Assembly: GCA_963281155.1 (NCBI GenBank)
Contig: CAUJLY010000002.1
Span: 2,356,001-2,420,000, forward strand
Source of the DNA: Rhabditophanes sp. KR3021
Taxonomy: Eukaryota; Nematoda; Chromadorea; Rhabditida; Alloionematidae
Length of the DNA stretch: 64,000 bases
Direction: 5' to 3'
The position numbers and the translations under genes were made by a program. Shown here one piece after another: positions 48,973-62,084 of the stretch (positions within the stretch are counted from its first letter, which is position 1; every line of letters begins with the position of its first letter). The notes beneath the pieces were generated by a model. It was given only the letters and a program-made list of their open reading frames with translations, was not told where the DNA came from and searched no databases.

Positions 48973-49524
48973 TTATTGTTGTTTTGGGCTTTTTTCTTCT
49001 AGATAAGGTTTGAGAAAGCGCCTGTAAATTCTAATGGAACCGCGTGTCCATTTGGAGATAGGATAAAATAAAATAGTAGCTCTTAAAAATACATAAATTG
49101 GCAGGTATACTTCAATTGTGGGCTGGAAGAAGTCCAAGACGCTGATAACTCCATATAAGCTAAAATATATCAACAGTCTAACTTTTTCATCATACGTTTT
49201 TTTAATATACTTAGCAGAATACTTGATTGGCAATATTAGTGACCCGATTCGACCAACTAAATTATTCCTTTTACCAAATAATAGATATAAAGCATATAAC
49301 ATGCTATTCCTAAAATACGAATTATTATAGCTTTTAATATATTACATACCATAAACAACTCTAGTTCGCTTTGTTCTAATGTAACGAGCAAATATGCTAA
49401 GTTTCGCATTGATCCAAGAATTCATGGCCAACGAATGAGACAAGTCATTCTTTATTTTTTCATACAAAGTCTCATTGGCTGGAGACTCAACGATATGTGT
49501 CTCATTTGCTGGCGAAGATCCCAT
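48973..49524 (-). CDS. REEP5/6-like TB2/DP1/HVA22 ER-shaping protein
   Basis: Exons 49524-49346 and 49309-48973 give about 171 aa. The start is the ATG at 49524. The junction uses donor GGTAT|GTAATA to stay in frame; a nearby acceptor 6 nt on is also in frame. The TB2/DP1/HVA22 region has hairpin membrane segments (MLYALYLLFG, GSLILPIKYSAKYIK, LIYFSLYGVISVLDFF, YLPIYVFLRATILFYP) and ends RRFLKPYLEEKSP. The family bends tubular ER. The typical YPAY motif here reads LPIKY. The N-terminus contains a duplicated SPANET hexapeptide. Confidence 0.78.
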
Positions 49525-49782
49525 TTGAAAAAGCAAAATGACGGTTTAATAAATGTGAATCATTTATAACTGCTTTTAAATTTAAATTACCAAATAAAAA
49601 TGCAAATTTGGTTAGTTAAAGCAATTTATTATCATTAAACAATTCAAAAAATCGCCATTGAACAAGAGAACATATTAGAGAGTACAATGCTTACATAAAA
49701 GTCTAATGATTATTATTTTCTGATTGGCAATGCTTACATAAATGGTTGAATATATTATAGATTAATTAGATGTTAGATAACC

Positions 49783-52659
49783 TTACAATCTGTAGCTAGC
49801 ATCAAATTGACGAGCATGGGCAGGTCTGTATTTTTGATAGTCACTAACTTGTTGTACTTTCTTTCCGGTAATGGTAAGTTTGCCATCGACGGAATGAATT
49901 ATTTGAAGCGAGCCTGCGTTGATGTCATAGGGAACAGCAAACTTTCTTTTTAAGTACTTACGTTCAGTTCTAAGAGTGTTGGGATTGAGAACTAGACGTT
50001 CGGCGGAAACATGAAGGATGTTGGAGTCATCGAGGTGAGAGCGAATTTCAGATGGACTGAAATAAGAGGCATCAAGGACAATTTCAATTCCACTTGAGGT
50101 GACGGTGAAATTTCTTTCATCTTGGATTGGCTCAGACTTGATGACACGTCCTTGATTCTAAAAAAATAATTAATACTGAAAGTTATAAATTATAAAACGT
50201 ACATGTTGTTGCAATGGAAGAGGAGCATAATGGATAGTTGCGGAGTAAGGAGATTTCGAGCCCTTAGTTTGAACAACATCAAATTCGCTTTTAACTGGGT
50301 AGGGAGACTTTCCTCCCTTTGTTGGTATATCAAATTCATTTATAATTGGAGAAGGAGTTGTGATTCTCCTGCTTGGATAGTTGGCTCCATAAATTCTATC
50401 ATCATCGTAAAATTGCTGTTGATTTGGAGGAATGTATGTCTTCTGAATGCCATTCACAGAATCTTGTCTACTTCTTCCGTAATAGTCATTCAAACGGTTG
50501 TCTCTGGAGTCGAATTGGCGACGGTTAATATCATCATGAGGGCTTGGTGTTGTTGGAAAAGGGTTCAATTGATTCAATGGTTTTGGTTGGTGGAATAGGT
50601 CAGGCTTGAATGGAAGGGTTTCAAGATGGTTGTCACGATAAAGCATTTGGACGCCAGTTGGTCCGAACGGTGGCAAATGCTTACCAACAGAGGAAATAGA
50701 GGAAATGACACTCCCATTGTTGTTTTTGTCATTCTTTAAGATAGAGTCCAAGTGATTTTTCTTGTTGTACAAGTCGTCACGGACACCATTGAAGGATTTA
50801 AATTGATCTGTTGGTTGCAAATATTTCTGTTGATTGTATTTTTGTTGATCATATTCTGGTCTTGGATCGTGAATAGTTTTTTGTTGATCAAATTCTTGGC
50901 TTGGGCTGTAAACGACTTTTTGTTGGTCATATTTTTGTTGAGTTGGAGCGTAGGTAGAGCCCTTACTTTGGGTGACATAACCACTTCTCTGTTCTGGAAA
51001 AGAGTCTTTTTGTTGGACTGGATACAAATCTTGTGGCACAGGAGAACTTCTAATCGAGACTAAGTCAACAATGTTGCTTCTAATGCTAGAATGCTCACCA
51101 GTCATTTGAATAGGAATGTTTCTGGCATTTCTTCTATCATCATGATATTGCATTCTCTGTAAATGTTGATCATTAGCTAAAACAGATTTAGTGGTGGTTT
51201 GGTGAAGGTGCTTAGAGGGAGAAAGAGTGGAGTGACGAATAGGTTGCTGTTGGACAGGATATGAAGGGTAAAGCTGGGAGTAGTGGTTTTCTTGTTGAAC
51301 AATTTTGATTGGAACTTCATTTCTGTATCTTTGTTCAGGAACTAGACTGCTATAGATGTTTTGTTGAGCTGGGGATGGTGTATGAGGATAAAGATAAAGT
51401 TGGTTAATTGGAGCTTCAGAAACATTCTTGGCAACAGATTGGTTTGGAAGAGGATAATACTTTGGTGACTTGGAGCGCTTCACATCAGAAATTTGGGAAA
51501 AAGATTGATGTGACTTTTCAATGTATTTAATGGGCTTCGACTGAGTATTAGTTTGTCCTTTGACAACAACATCATCGCAAGACTTGACCGAAAAAGTAGG
51601 TTGTGGGGTACATGCCTTAGTTTGAGCTGGGCATTTAACTACAACTGAATCAGGAACTTGTGCAACTGCCTCTTTAATTGGAATGATACGTTTTGAAGCT
51701 ACTGCACACTTCGTAACAATTGGTGAGGAACACTTGGTCACAATTGGTGAAGGACACTCGGTAAGAATTGGTGAAAAACACTTGGTAACAACTGGAGAAG
51801 CGACTTTAATTGGTGTTGGAGTTTTGGTGGAGATGACCGGAGCTTTAACTTGAGAAACAACAGAAGGATAATTTTGTGAGATAACTGAATCGGAGTTGTC
51901 TTTCAAGTTTTCAAAATGATACTCATGAGCTTTGTCAGGGAAGCTAGTCATGGAATACCCTGAACTTGAAGAACTTGAGGAGGAAGAACTGGATCTTCTT
52001 TTCTTCGTGTCCTTTCGATGAGAACTCTTGCTAGTAGTCTTGGAGGCAGAATCATGCTTTGAGGTTCTTTTTCCATTGCCACTTGCAGGAGACACAGCAC
52101 AGGAACGTAAAACTTCAACAGGAGAAGTTTCAGATAAAACTTTCTTTGAAATAGCGTAAAGTTTGCCTTCATGTTGAACAAAAACAGAATTGTCACCACG
52201 GACAACTTCTTTTGTATCTTGCTTAATAATAAAGCTATTTCCATCGGCATGAATAATTGCTTCTTTAGAACCAACATTAATATTGTGAGAGTTAGTAAGT
52301 GAGTGGGTGGAAGGTGAATTTGTTACGTTAAAAGTGCTAACACCTCTAAAGATGATGGGTGAATCCTGTCCGACTTCATAGTTATTATGAAGAGGAACAG
52401 AGTGCGATTTAGAAACGTCTTTTCTTACAAAACTGCTTTCGCCTGGAAAAGCAACTTGCTTATCTAACAATGAGCTGTTGGATTTTGAACGAAAGCCGGT
52501 GGACTCGACGGATTTGGATTCACGGACATGTTTGTTTCCCTACATTATTGTAAGTATTAAAATAATTGCCAATAATTATTTGGTTAAGCTTACATTCTTG
52601 TGTTCAATCGTTGTAACAATTTCTTCAATACGTTCTTCGCTTGTATATCTCTTGGACAT
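49783..52659 (-). CDS. Long disordered protein with C-terminal alpha-crystallin (small HSP) domain
   Basis: Exons 52659-52594, 52539-50203 and 50157-49783 give about 925 aa. Roughly the first 800 residues are low-complexity: a poly-Ser run after KKRRS, four tandem SP-I/V-V/L-T-K/E-C units near aa 240-270, and Gln/Tyr-rich YDQQK repeats around aa 570. The last exon is a compact alpha-crystallin fold: FTVTSSGIEIVLDASYFSP, EIRSHLDDSNILHVSAER, KYLKRKFAVPYDINAGS, SVDGKLTITGKK. Small HSPs are normally 150-250 aa holdase chaperones; such a long tail is unusual. Extended tails may drive condensation or cytoskeletal binding, but that is speculation. A 3' AATAAA lies about 150 nt on (TTTATT at 49625). 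Confidence 0.8.
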
Positions 52660-54488
52660 CTTGGAAAATTAGACAGGGTACTGCTTTACTAAAAATTTAA
52701 AATAATTGTTAGTGAGTTTGCGTATCTTTTTTCGTAGAGATCAAATTTAACGCAAGGGACTTTGTTAAGTTAAAATGTGCTTTAGCATAAATATTGGTAG
52801 TACATAAATTGGGCTAAGTTTTAATAACTTCTTGAATAGATACTTCAAAACAATACAGGATTACATATAACATCGAACTATTGTGAAACACAAACAATTA
52901 ATAGTGCGCACCATTTTATTACAAAATTAATCATATTTTTACAAGAGCAAATGTTTATATTTAAAAAATGGATTCCTTTTGAGAAGGAGAGGGAATGATG
53001 GAAATTGAAGAAAGTCTTGATATTTTATATGTTAGGAATAATGACAAAAAGACAGATTCGCCTACTTCGAAGGCCTAACCAAGACACGAATTTGGACGAC
53101 ATTATACAAAGCATTGTTATTTGAATGTTTCACCATGATTCACACCTTATCGAAACAAATGCCTCCAAATTGTAATATAACATTTTTGTATCACTTACGG
53201 ACCCTGATTCATTTGTCTGTTAAAGTTTCTCCGTACGTACATGTCCTAACCAAGATTGTTGACGCATCTTCTTGCGATACACATTTTATTTTTAATATTA
53301 ACAAAAAAAGTTACTTCTATATTTCCAAATATTTTTGATTGTCATCAAAATTGCTCTACTTTAATTGTAAATTTCAAATATACATAAAGCATTTGATTGG
53401 AATTATTATAAAATGATTCATAAATTGTTGCGAAATTTTTTTATTTGTGAATACCCATATACAATAAGTTTCTTTTAATTTGAGAAATGATACAATTGGT
53501 GACTGAAGGGAAGTATTTGATTAAATTTAATACATTTTTGACATTAATAAGATGTGAAAAATACTTCTTATTATTAATATTGGCTTGTTTAGCATTTATA
53601 TATATTAGTATTTTGGAAGTGGTATCATAAATTGTTTTTATTTAATAAAAGTACAATAAAGTATGTACATTTCAAAGTTTTTGTCAGGATAAAGAACTAA
53701 AAATAAATTATTTTACGAATATCAAATCGAATTTAAGATCTGTTTCAAATATATTTGCATTTACATATTTAATGATTGACAAATAAATTCAATTTAAGTC
53801 TTTGTATTAATATGAATTAATTTAGTATATTTTTGGAAATTCGGAGTAAAGCCTTTCGACGTTGCATAAAGACCATCAATTAATCATAATTAACTCCGAC
53901 AAGTTTAGTAGGTTTATTAGATTTCAAATTATTTATTAAATTGGGAAACAATTCATTTTGTGGGATAGTTGCACGAAAGTAATACAGCTTTTTGGCCGAT
54001 GATAAAAAGTATTGAATCTTTTAGTATGTTTAAAAAAATTTAAACGAGCATTTAAAGTATCTTTAATTGACCTTCCAGCCTTTATATAATGTGCTACAGA
54101 TTTACTTAGAAATTGATAATGCCATAACATCTTCTATCAGAATCAACAGACTGAGTACATAGGTAATTTCGAAATGGTTCAGCTCCAAATTGTTTTTAAA
54201 CGATAACATACCAACTACTTAGTATTCAACGTTTCAAAGCTTTATTTTAGAAAATACTTATCAATTATGTGGATGGAAGTAACTCTGCGTAGTTATTTAT
54301 ACCTTATCAATTCATATTTTATCATCGAAAAGTAATTAAATAATCAGCTATTTAGGATAGCATTCATCTGTTGTAAAGAATGTTAAATTGTACAATCCAC
54401 TACACTATATGCGAATAAATATTTATTTTCAAAAGAAAGATAGTTATAAAAGCAGACAAATTTAAGTGGCACCTATTTATATTACAGT
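52660..54488. other. Intergenic 1.8 kb, nothing recognised
   Basis: Very AT-rich. TTTATT at 54422-54427 is a plausible poly(A) signal for TDP2 on the minus strand. Short frames (53114-53338 plus, 53936-54130 minus) show no domain. Confidence 0.55.
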
Positions 54489-56382
54489 TTAATGATTATT
54501 TGTAAGTGGTTTCATTTTTTTCTCAGCACTTTCTTCTTCTGATTCATTCTCTTCGGTAGGTTCATTTGAGATTTGGGGAAGCTTTCTTTTTCTAAAGATG
54601 ATTTCTTCATCGACATTAAATACATTATTCTCCTCTAAATGTCCCAAGATTGGCTTCTGCACAATCTCTCCATCGGTTTTGTTTTCAATGTTTACTATTT
54701 CAACCTTCTGAATCATCTCTTCACCGGACTTGATATCTACTATGTCAACATTTGTAACCATCTCTTCACCATGCTTCTTTTTAATGTCCACACCTTCGGC
54801 AATCACAGTATTTGGAAGAACCAATTCAACCTTTGGAACTATTTCCTCAGCATTGTTATCAATGCTCATTTTCTGGACAATCACAGCATTTGGTGTTATC
54901 ATTTCATCTTCGTCACCAGACCAATCCAATTCAGACTTACTAGTTGAATCGTAGTTGAAAGTGATGTGTAACCCCAGATGATCTGAGATATCAACATCTC
55001 TTTCTACTAATTTCTTGAGTCCAAATAATTTAAAGCTCCCGAATTTCAACAACTTCCCAAAGCTGTAGATTCGATCAAATCTAGCACGAACCATATTCTG
55101 TTTAATTCGGTCTTCGAAAGTTTGGCCTTCAGTTCTTGGCATGATCCAGGTATTTTTGAAGTTCTTTGGTTCTCCAGCCATCACAAAGCAATCTTTCTTT
55201 TCATCAATGTTGGATTTAGCTTCGATGTTTCTCATATTAAGATCGCCGCCAAAGATAACGTGATATCCACGCTTCTCATACTTGTCACTCATACTAACAC
55301 ATTCCTTTAATTGACGAACTCTCTCCTCAGCTGATTCCTTGCAACTTTCAAGATGACTATTAATTAAAGCCATTTTATTGTTTCCAGCATTAACTAAGAC
55401 GATTTGCATTGCTCTTGAGTAAATGGAACTTCTGAATGGTACCGTCTTTGCCTTTAGAACTTTGAGTTTCTTTGAAACCAAGACGATGGTAAAATATCCA
55501 TCTAACTCTTTGTTTTGGTAATGGATGTCATACATATCCTCATAACAATGTTTGATAACCGCAGCTTGTCTTGCAATAACTTCCTGCATAAACACAACCT
55601 CCGGCATCATACCATCAATTTCTTTGATTGCGGCGAACATTCTATATGAGACAAGCTTTTCATCGTCGTCAAGTCCATTAACATTCCAAGAGACCATGCT
55701 GAACTCAGAGAAAGCATTCCCATCAATTCCTTTATTAGTTTGTCTTTTCTTGAAAGCTTCCTCAAACATTTTGAGTCTAAGTTGATTATTCTCATTTCCA
55801 TCAGTGAAGTAAGTATGTAGGGGTTGCTTTTTGGTTAGCTGAGAATATAGGATCATACTTTCAATTGCTTTTTGTTGCTTAGCCATGATGAGAGCTTTCA
55901 CTTCTGGTCCTTGTTCATCCATTCCACTAGCGTCATCATCAGCTGATTGTTCCTTTAGATTGGAACCTCCTGCTTCTACTTCAAGAACTTCCTCAATCAT
56001 TGCTGATGAAGTATTATGGTCGCCATTCTTTGCCTCCGCCATGTCAGAACTCACAGTCTCAATAACATCCATATCAGGATTCCCACCCTCGGCTTCTTCT
56101 TCATCCTCAGTATCAACAACTATTGGCGCGACTTTCCTGATTTCCATACTCTTTAAATCCAAATCAATTCCATCATCTTGGCGCAATGAATCAGTCGTTT
56201 GCAAAAACATAAGAAGTGCTTGCTAAAATAAAAAGATTGTCATCAAAAATTTAAACCCAACATTAACTTACATTTACGTCAGAATGAGCTTCATTCATGA
56301 AGTATTCAGCAACTTCGGCATCAGTCCCAGTTTGTTCGACAAAGAAAGCAACTTTCTGTTGGTAAGTTACTATGGATGCCAT
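54489..56382 (-). CDS. TDP2: Tyrosyl-DNA phosphodiesterase 2
   Basis: Exons 56382-56272 and 56222-54489 give about 614 aa. The N-terminal UBA-like domain (MASIVTYQQKVAFFVEQTGT, EYFMNEAHSDVNQALLMF) is TDP2's usual opening. The endonuclease/exonuclease/phosphatase domain keeps all four catalytic motifs: SWNVNGLD (Asn), VFMQEV (Glu), GGDLNMRN (Asp) and ISDHLGLH (His), plus INSHLESCKESAEERVRQLK and ARFDRIYSFGK. It removes topoisomerase II adducts from DNA 5' ends in the nucleus. Beyond the catalytic domain is an extra tail of about 150 aa with repeated acidic EEM-V/I-x-x-V-D/E-IV units and a basic KKMK end, not typical of vertebrate TDP2. It is divergent from PDS5. Confidence 0.92.
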
Positions 56383-56874
56383 GATGTTAAGCAAGTTATT
56401 TTCGAGTGATAATTTTCCAGTTAATGCAAATTAATGACGGTTAATTGCGAATGAACTAACACCATGTAGATTACAAATATATGGCATCATAATTCCAATT
56501 TGGTCTTTAAAAGAAGATTTGTTTTACCGGGACATGTTATCCAAAACAATCGTTATGTTTAAGTCTTATACATTTAGCGCAACTGTCAAAACCTAAATTA
56601 CAAAGTTCATCCTTTTTCAATGATTTTATTGTGATCTAGCCATAATATGCCCATTCTGACTGTTAAATTGGTTTTTTGTGTACCTTGATAGACATATCTT
56701 TCATCATTTGACTCGTGTTGTTTAGATTATGTTGCTAATTTACGTTTTTTACATCTAAGTCCTTCAATAAAGTATATTATGTTCTTCCTTTTACTCACTT
56801 AATTTGTTTTCAGAAAACTGCTAGTAGCTTGTAACAAATTAATAAAGTCACATTTTCTTAATATACATCTTACA
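56383..56874. promoter_or_regulatory. Divergent promoter region, TDP2/PDS5
   Basis: The 492-nt spacer lies between two opposite start codons, both genes acting on chromosome integrity. A shared control region is plausible but no motif can be named. Confidence 0.5.
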
Positions 56875-59800
56875 ATGGCGCCTCGAGCAAAGAAAGCTGT
56901 TGATGTATGGAAGCCACATGGATGTGCGAAACTAACACCATCATTGCCTGTTGAAACGATCATTTCGATGTTAACGGTATTTTTAGATTCTTCTTTGGAT
57001 ATTAATTGAGATATTAATTTTAGGGCAGCTCCAAACACTTCTCAAAAGTGTTAAAGAAGAAAGAAAGTACATTGGGCAAACGCAAGGGAAGAAGATCAAA
57101 GGATTCTGCGGATGGATCGATTGAAGAGGATGACAATGACGTAAAGGAGTTGCGCAATAAAGCTCTCGGCGCTGCTTACTGGATGAAGACAATCATGAAT
57201 GAAGAGTATATGGCCCATGAAAGTGAACAACTTAATCTTGTCATTGCGCTGAATATGATTAAAATTACAGCTATCACTTGCCCTGATTATCCATTTGCAA
57301 CGAAGGATGATGCAGTGGACGTGTTGGGTTTCATAATGGAGTTGTTTCCAAAGGCAATTGACATCAGGGATGACCTACACAAAGACTACATGGAATTGTT
57401 GAAATTGTGGGAAAACTACGACATGCAGACCATCATCACTGAATGGATTGGCGAGGAAAATGTTGAACTGACTGAGAAGTTGATCAATGTTCTCTTGAAA
57501 TCTGCTGAAGTTGATACTCGTCAAAGTCTTTCAATTGAGGAGGTTAGACTTGTTACGGACGTTCACACTTCTTTGGAGGCAATCTTGGAACGTTGTTTTA
57601 TCTCCATGCCTGCCAAATTAGAAACCATAGACACCGTTATTTATTCTCTGACAACCAAACAAAGGGAGCAATTCCCAAACAGTTACAAGTTGTGCAAGCG
57701 GGTCTTGAGAAAGGAAGAATGTGCAGGGTTTGTGGGACAAATCACCAAGACCCTTCAAGAAATGTTGAATACGGACTGTGTCTTTGGAGGAGTAAAGACT
57801 GGGGACAAGATTTGGAATGTTATCGTCTGTTTAGAGCAAGCTGTTCCGGGCTACATTGCCAATTTACTTGAAGACATCCTTAAGCATTGCCAGGGTGAGC
57901 ATTGTGAAAGGGCCAAGCATTGTCTTTTGAATTGTGCTATTTTCCCGAACGCACCCATTTCTTCGCTGGTAAAAGATCCTAAGGTTTTTCTTACTTATGA
58001 TAAAAATTCAACTGCTTCTTTGAAGAAATGGATTGCTACCAATATTGTTAAATTGGTCAAGACAAACCCTAATTGGAAGACGGTACTCTCTAAATATATC
58101 TTTCATTGTTTGAATGATAATATCTTAGAACCCAGAGAAATCTTACTCAAGAACCTGGGTCTACTTTTTCAAAATGACTTAGATATTCTGGATAGCAATG
58201 TTTTGGAGCGTGTATCGATTCTTGGAACGGCAAAAGATGAAAGCATTCGACAACTTGCCATGAAATTGATTGGGCAACTGAACAAAGTTGTTCAAAAGGA
58301 ATCTTTCAAAGATGGGGATAAAGATAGGATGATTTGGCTCAGTGCAAACCTCTTCAACTGTTTAATCCACTCCAATTTAAACGACGTCGTTAGGATGGAA
58401 AAGACTTTGGTTAGTTGCATTCTCGTACCTTCAATGAGTAGTCAGAAACGTTATGAGTATCTTGCGAAAATGTTTATTTGCCTCAATAGTAACGGACTCA
58501 GCAGTTTCAGACATTTAATTAGATCTAGATATGCGATTGCTCATGCTGTCTTGCGATTCGCTCAATATTGGAGTGATGGAAGACATGTTGGGGCTGAAAA
58601 CAAATTGTATTATCTTTTTGAAAATGCCTATTTGCTTGAGGACAGTCAGGATGTTTTTAGAAACTTGGAAGTGTTTTGCACTGCTATGAAAGAAACCAAT
58701 GTCTTGACAATCTTTCAGAATTTGTTATCTACCTTCAATAGATCCATTGTCAAGGTTGAAAGTGAACTTGGAAACATCCTGTCTAAAGTAAAGACACAAC
58801 TAAATGAATCCCAGTACAATTGTTTTAAATTGTTGCTTGAAAGATGTGCACCGCTCATTATCAACGATGATTTCGCTGAATACTTGTTGACCAATATGAT
58901 TGCTCTTGAAAATGAAAAAGATCCAGGTGTTAAAAAATGTTACTATGCCACAATGATTACTGACATGATTTCATCCAGTTATTCATTTGCCTTCTTTAAC
59001 GAATCCTCAATGGAAAACCTAATCAAATTGGCAGGCAACTTCAAGATCGAGCCTTTCAGTGAAATGGCTATTTTGATCTTTAAAAGATTGTTTTGCTTGG
59101 ATCTCGTTTGTAATGTGAATGAAGATTTAAGTAAAAGAATCGTGGATGTGTGCAGTAAGTGTATTTTCAATGGATCAGCTAGAGGTGCTAAGAATGCAAT
59201 TATTGTAATTGACAAGATGAAGAAGTATGGAGTTGTTGATGGGGAATTATTAGATCAACTATACAACAAAAGTAAGGCGGGATTGAACATTAAGTCTTGC
59301 CAATATGCGAGATCAATTATGGCGATCGGACAAATGCTGGTCATAAATCCAAGTATTGATAAGGAACAATGGACGGCCAAGGTTTCTGAGTTCATTAAGA
59401 ATGTTATGGGAAGTGAGGAAGTGACTGATGTTGAATACTACAAAATCAGTTGGAGTGATTTAAGAACTTATGCTATTTCTCAACAGGATGATGAAAACAA
59501 GGACGCCTTTGAAAGAATGTATGGAGCAAGTAATAAGCGAGGTGGCATTAGAATGCCTTTGACAAACAATCAATTCTCCGCCTTCCCGATTGATAAAGAC
59601 CCACAAATCGTGAACAAAATTTGCACGATCAAATTCCTGAAGAAACTACTTATTGCTGTAAATGATGGAAGAACTGCTGTTGCCATGAGTATCATCCACT
59701 TCTATCAATCCATCCTTAATGCGAAGGAAAGTATCCTTGAAAATACAGGACAAACTTATCAAACTGCTTTGTGTTATTATGCTGCTAGTTCCTTACTTTG

Positions 59801-60995
59801 TTTGAGGCACATTACTGCCTACGTTAAGAATGTTACTTTTAAGTACACGATTGCTGTGTCTACCTGCCTCTATGATTTTGATTATGATGCTCGGAATAGA
59901 TTAGTTGACAAACTTGTCAATGCAATAAGAACCAATTCAGGTGTCTTCTTGTTATCTTTGTTGCCTATGGTTTTCTACAGTCCAGATACAAATGTTAGTA
60001 TTGAGACAGAGGAATCTTTTAGAATTGTTATTGGGAAACTTTACCAGCACCTGGTTGCCAAATTTTATAGAAGCATGCACTATGCTAACAACAAGCCACA
60101 TCTCATCCCCTTCTTTGTTCCGGAATATGTTATCGCCTTTGTTATTGTAATTCTTGCTAATAATGCTAACTTCACCAAGACAACTGATCTAAATTACCTT
60201 AAGAAAGTAGAATATGTTATGCAGATGACACTGTATGGGTTTGAAAGCAATGCGAATAAAGCAAATTATTCGGTCTTGAATGAGATTATTTGCCAAGTTA
60301 AAAGATCTATCTTGGGGCCCTATGCCAAAATGCAAGTACCCGGAGATGGAAAGCAGCTTAATGAAAAAATGTGGGTGTTAGCTGAGTTTGCTGATGCTGT
60401 TGGGGAAACCATGGGAATTTTTTCAAACTTAGACCCTGATGCTCCAGAAGTATTTCTTCCAAAATATTTGTTTGATTCTAATTCTGAAAATCAAAGAACG
60501 AAGAATTTGGTTACTGCTGAAAGTATGAACACGTGCATCACCTCATTTAAGAAGCAGGACAAGATGAGAACTATTGTTGAGAAGTCCCTTCAATCATTCA
60601 AGGCTCCTGGTCAAAAATCAACTTCCGCTAGAGGTAGGCCAAGAAAAAATGCATCAAATGAAGATAGCGAATTTCCAACTTCATCGTCAGGTAACAGCTT
60701 CCTTCTCGACAAATTCATAAAATCTATACCTCCAGATAACACCATCAAAACATCAAAAACCTCCAAGAGAGGAACAAAACGCAAGCGTACGGAATCTCCA
60801 GAATCAAGAGCTTCCGATTATACTACTCCAGCTATTGCCAGGCAAGATTCAGACGTTTCGGCTATCCGTCGATCATCTAAAAGGCTATCTTTGAATCCAG
60901 ATATAACCTTCCGTAATCCTCTTGCTGCTTCCACACCTTTTATCCGTGCCCCAGCTACCTCTGCTCTCAAAAAAAACTTTAAAAGGCAGACTTAA
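56875..60995 (+). CDS. PDS5: Sister chromatid cohesion protein PDS5
   Basis: Exons 56875-56976 and 57024-60995 (47-nt intron, phase 0) give about 1,357 aa, the expected size. It is a HEAT-repeat protein throughout. Family landmarks are PDYPFATKDDAVDVLGFI near aa 120, DTRQSLSIEEVRLVTDV, ERVSILGTAKDESIRQLAMK, and late in the fold FVPEYVIAFVIVILANNANF. The C-terminus is disordered and basic with an AT-hook core (ARGRPRKNAS) and TSKRGTKRKRT. PDS5 binds the cohesin kleisin, and with WAPL or sororin controls ring opening on chromatin. AATAAA at 61071-61076 is a likely poly(A) signal. I first considered condensin CAP-G, but the listed motifs fit PDS5. Confidence 0.92.
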
Positions 60996-61271
60996 TTTTT
61001 CTATATTTTGTTTCTATACTATTTTTAAATGTATATTTTTTACAGTCTTATAACTAGGCTGTAACATTCAAATAAATTATTTTTATGTTAATAAATTCTT
61101 GGTTATTAATCAATTTATTTGAAATAAACAAAAAGTAAAACATTTGATCTTAAGAAACAGATGAAGTACATTCAAACCACAATCAAAAAGTACATTTAAG
61201 ATCAAAACTAATGCTCAATGTGGGAAAAGATAGTCCAAAAATATGACAAATTTAAAGAGCCTTACACACAT

Positions 61272-62084
61272 TTAGTTTAAGATATTTTTATGTAATTGAG
61301 CTTCCAACACAGATTCAATTAGTTGAACAGGAAGTTCGGAAATATCAATCACTTCTACAAATTCTCCATTAGTCATCTGGTAGAGATTTTGTCCAGGACA
61401 GGCGGTGCGATCAATGAATTGGGTAAATCTAATTTCACCAGATGGGAACTTTTTTCTAAAAGCTACGCGATGAATCAAGTAATAAAAGTCGTAACTTTCG
61501 ACAAATTCACACAAGCCAAGTCTCTGTCTAATCCAAACGGTTTTGATCATGTTCAAGTCGAACATCCCTTGCCTTTGAAGTTCAGGAAACGTTTCGGTCC
61601 TTTTGAAGCAGATACCATCACAATAACTATCATTCCAAGTTTGTGTGTTAGCCAAACAGTTATCCTCATAATCACGGTGTTCCGTAAAGATAGTTCCGTT
61701 GATAAACTCATTCACTTTATCTTGTTGTGGAATTTCACCTTCAAGATATGCCACAAGGTATTCCTTGTTTTTATATGTTCGCATGACAACGAAACCAAGG
61801 CAACTTGTAGAGTCCGCATTTCCAGTAACCCTAATTTCATCTTTCTCAAATCCAGGTCTCCAGAAAACATTACCTAATTTGAAATGGGTTCCAACAGAAT
61901 TATTACTCTCGCATCCTTTTCCTTTGATGTACAACTCAACTCTTTGGAGATGGTCAGCATCATAATAACCTTGTGTAAACAGATTAGGAAAGTTCATTTC
62001 TGGTGGTACTGGACAAATCCAGGCATGAACAATTGATGAAGAAGCAATCAAAAAAATAAGAAGTACATGAGAGTAGCCAATCAT
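61272..62084 (-). CDS. Secreted Cys-rich protein, family unknown
   Basis: A single coding exon of 270 aa. An N-terminal signal peptide (MIGYSHVLLIFLIASSSIVH, cleavage near HAW) is clear; there is no other membrane segment. At least eight cysteines in the mature part (for example WICPVPPEMN, KGKGCESNN, SYCDGICFKR, RTACPGQNLY) suggest a disulphide-bonded extracellular fold, and there are several N-glycosylation sequons (NNS, NGT, NDS). A TTTTTCAG acceptor just before the ATG hints at a 5' UTR intron. I do not recognise the family; a lineage-specific secreted protein is likely. Confidence 0.7.
   Translation of the reverse strand: MIGYSHVLLIFLIASSSIVHAWICPVPPEMNFPNLFTQGYYDADHLQRVELYIKGKGCESNNSVGTHFKLGNVFWRPGFEKDEIRVTGNADSTSCLGFVVMRTYKNKEYLVAYLEGEIPQQDKVNEFINGTIFTEHRDYEDNCLANTQTWNDSYCDGICFKRTETFPELQRQGMFDLNMIKTVWIRQRLGLCEFVESYDFYYLIHRVAFRKKFPSGEIRFTQFIDRTACPGQNLYQMTNGEFVEVIDISELPVQLIESVLEAQLHKNILN

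Noticed and set aside
54489..56226. Opposite-strand open frames over TDP2, Argonaute and the small-HSP gene
   Set aside because: They are mirror frames of strongly coding sequence and show no independent motif.
56875..60995. Condensin subunit CAP-G for the large HEAT-repeat protein
   Set aside because: Length and HEAT repeats fit either, but the PDYPF-type N-terminal motif, the RQSLSIEEVRLVTDV segment, the PEYV-to-ANF region and the AT-hook tail match PDS5.
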